A stretch of DNA of 42,980 bases. It comes from an uncultured Tenacibaculum sp. GTDB lineage: Bacteria; Bacteroidota; Bacteroidia; Flavobacteriales; Flavobacteriaceae. The notes under the pieces were generated by a model. It made no database searches and had not been told where the DNA came from. It saw only the letters and a program-made list of their open reading frames with translations. The stretch spans positions 1-42,980 of the forward strand of contig CANMJA010000036.1 of the NCBI GenBank assembly GCA_947498055.1. Reading direction: 5' to 3'. Shown here one piece after another: positions 42,301-42,980 of this stretch. The position numbers were made by a program, and so were the translations under genes. Position 1 is the stretch's first letter. Each line of letters begins with the position of its first letter.

Positions 42301-42980
42301 GTGTTGTATAACTCTACAGTTGGGTAAACTGTACTACCTCCTGTAACACCTGTTAAAATATTAATACTTAAAGTAGCATTATTATTAACATTTGTTCCTG
42401 CTGAACATCCAAATTGAACTGCTGTAGGTGGCGCAATTGTTAGTAGCGGATTATCTCCTACGACTATTCCTGGTTCATCAAGGAAACATCCGTTTGCTCC
42501 TTCTACACGAACTGTATAAGTTCCTGCTGGTACATTAATAAATGAACTTGTTCCTACATCCCAAACCCCTTCTCCTGCAGGTAATGCTCCTCCTACTGTT
42601 CTTGTTAAGTTATAATCAAATGGAATTAATCCTGCTGTTACAGAAACTCTAATACTTCCTGTTGCACTTCCATTACAAGTAGCATCTGTTACATTTGTTG
42701 TAAATACTGGATCTACTGGTGTTACAATATCAAATGTTTTATTGACAGGACAATTTCCTGAATCAATATCTGTTACACGAACTGTATAAGTTCCTAACGG
42801 AGTCGTTTGTAATAAAGTAAAATTAGCTGTTACTACACCTATTCCTGTAACATTTCCTGTTGGGAATGTACCTATACTACCTGCTGGAGCTATTACTTCA
42901 TAACTATAATTACCAGACCCTGAACTTATACTAATTTCATACTCTGGGCCATTTGTACAACTTAAAATACTAACTGGATT
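39303..42980 (-). CDS. Giant SprB-like repeat protein with gliding-type C-terminal domain (partial)
   Basis: The frame is open from the window's right edge to the stop at 39303, giving the last 1,225 residues; the start is outside. No ATG, GTG or TTG occurs in frame between 42980 and 41621, but the frame itself is uninterrupted. It is a chain of about 70-90-residue SprB-type repeats, each with a conserved 'GG.GxYxY' strand, a 'GLxAGxYxIxVxDxxGC' strand and a linking 'ExPxxL' segment. The last ~90 residues ('IPNLFTPNGDGQQDYWYP' to 'GHFTLYRY') form the type B T9SS sorting / gliding motility-associated domain. It is a cell-surface adhesin or a secreted polymer, exported with the adjacent PorP/SprF protein. 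Composition is rich in Thr, Ser, Gly and Ala. Confidence 0.92.
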   Translation of the reverse strand, partial: NPVSILSCTNGPEYEISISSGSGNYSYEVIAPAGSIGTFPTGNVTGIGVVTANFTLLQTTPLGTYTVRVTDIDSGNCPVNKTFDIVTPVDPVFTTNVTDATCNGSATGSIRVSVTAGLIPFDYNLTRTVGGALPAGEGVWDVGTSSFINVPAGTYTVRVEGANGCFLDEPGIVVGDNPLLTIAPPTAVQFGCSAGTNVNNNATLSINILTGVTGGSTVYPTVELYNTNGTTGRGDDTSVTALTVTGNDYVFAITDTSGGDYYVRVLDSEGCEEFSTPVTINAYDELQTITPTQGNAISCINGGELLDIVFTSSANITGATVTITNSTGIIETITGVDSGVSVTSTTRLVAGIYTVSVTHPITNCELSEVYEVKDVEDHFINVTQTSPITCVGSSTAAISVLFDNSTPYGGAYTYDVINVATGLSTGITGGGTSGNTAAIISGLPAGEFYVEVVMTDFPDCTRRTANFTISEPSLALDVSIATNLISCITNDSGEVRLTGIGGWGGYEYQLINTTTSTTIQDFSNNSIISGLTAGDYSIIVRDINGCEHPETFTLSDPTTIMATPRIVTEIVCEGEETAVIRVESVSGGQGNPPNYSYSLTNVSAGTPESTRRSSNEFRGLGAGDYIITVYDDFSCSNTFPITINEPTEVIATAAITSGITCTSPLATIDITGAGGTGTYTYLYSSDGGVTLTTSATSTISVAAGDYQLFVRDSDNCISEPFLVSIAALEPLAVSLDDSLGFITCMGDANAVLSATATGGLGSYMYELLDASSSPIAGPQTSNTFSGIAPGTYSIRVTSQDCMETTLPVTIVDPPLLEAAGVPTNIACNGSTDGSILVNATGGTGNYVYEIDTAPGRFQMSNEFTDLAAGTYSITVQDERGCFEIIEVTIVEPTLLEAAIDPTSIQQQLCIEDPAPSFSVDLTGGTPPYTVQLSDGSAPVTLALGDTRHTFTGLNAGQFYAVIISDSRGCRLLNNLEIEFDKAVDLQFEAIVTYECDGGAIITGTVADLYKDEVVYTLSGPESASNDTGIFNVTTTGIYSLEVEHVIASGTGCVRVINNIDVRTIQPLQISVDDTQINTLIATATGGIPPYEYSIDGSAFSSENEFVINETRDYVIVVKDSRGCEETITVAGVFVTIEIPNLFTPNGDGQQDYWYPIKVQSYHNLKVFIYDRYGRLLQTFEGNQQGWDGMYQGKPLPSGDYWYTLEFTEITGEEMRLMGHFTLYRY

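Noticed and set aside
39303..42980. DNA-level tandem repeats in the large adhesin
   Set aside because: The repeats are at protein level (SprB domains); DNA copies have diverged and do not form exact arrays.
1..42980. tRNA, rRNA or known riboswitch genes
   Set aside because: Reading the intergenic regions I found no TPsiC-like arm or known riboswitch core; a dedicated covariance-model search was not possible, so short RNAs could be missed.

Overview
This AT-rich window looks like chromosomal DNA from a marine-type Flavobacteriaceae (Bacteroidota; the gene set resembles Polaribacter or Tenacibaculum). The indicators are gldF/gldG gliding genes, a type IX secretion (T9SS) cargo with a gliding-type C-terminal domain next to a PorP/SprF gene, HmuY and DUF6607 families, a FabV enoyl reductase, and several promoter boxes of the Bacteroidota type TAnnTTTG. 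All calls come from reading the sequence and from family knowledge; no database search was run.

Layout. 1-2156 (minus): DUF4290 gene and murA. 2157-3093: decayed stretch with a stop-interrupted relic and two REP-like hairpins. 3094-4281 (minus): fabV. 4497-4643 (plus): an unlisted 48-residue peptide gene with a bacteriocin-like leader and four cysteines. 4673-7792 (minus): purC and its small overlapping partner, a DUF2071 gene, phoH. 7908-12023 (plus): SAM hydrolase family gene, small ABM monooxygenase, gldF-gldG, a membrane protein. 12061-14002 (minus): DUF2262, DUF302 lipoprotein, secreted msrA. 14108-17613 (minus): heme-acquisition locus (TonB receptor, DoxX-like protein, HmuY lipoprotein), divergent from a frameshifted DUF6607 gene. 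18795-21454 (plus): dnaX with an A11 frameshift site, small hypotheticals, a YchJ-like gene. 21622-24261 (minus): valS. 24463-28864: DUF1573 gene, aspartyl protease-PDZ gene (minus), class I aminotransferase, murB.

28865-33180 is an accessory island inserted between the housekeeping genes murB and accA. It holds two small unknown genes (the second frameshifted), a 5'-damaged group II intron whose reverse transcriptase carries a copy of its own middle at its front end, an exported amidohydrolase, and a second intron tail fused to an IS4-type transposase fragment. Short GTTGTGC-type motifs sit at several boundaries.

33200-42980 (all minus): accA, an EamA transporter overlapping an LptF/G permease gene, tgt, rluF, porP/sprF, and the C-terminal 1,225 residues of a giant SprB-like repeat protein that runs off the right edge.

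Most notable points: the dnaX A11 run where the standard frame ends after the ATPase core and the -1 frame supplies the rest; the small Cys-rich leader peptide; and the rearranged intron/IS island. Three genes (dnaX, DUF6607, the 29180 gene) are each broken by a single-base shift, so sequencing error must be excluded before any is read as biology.
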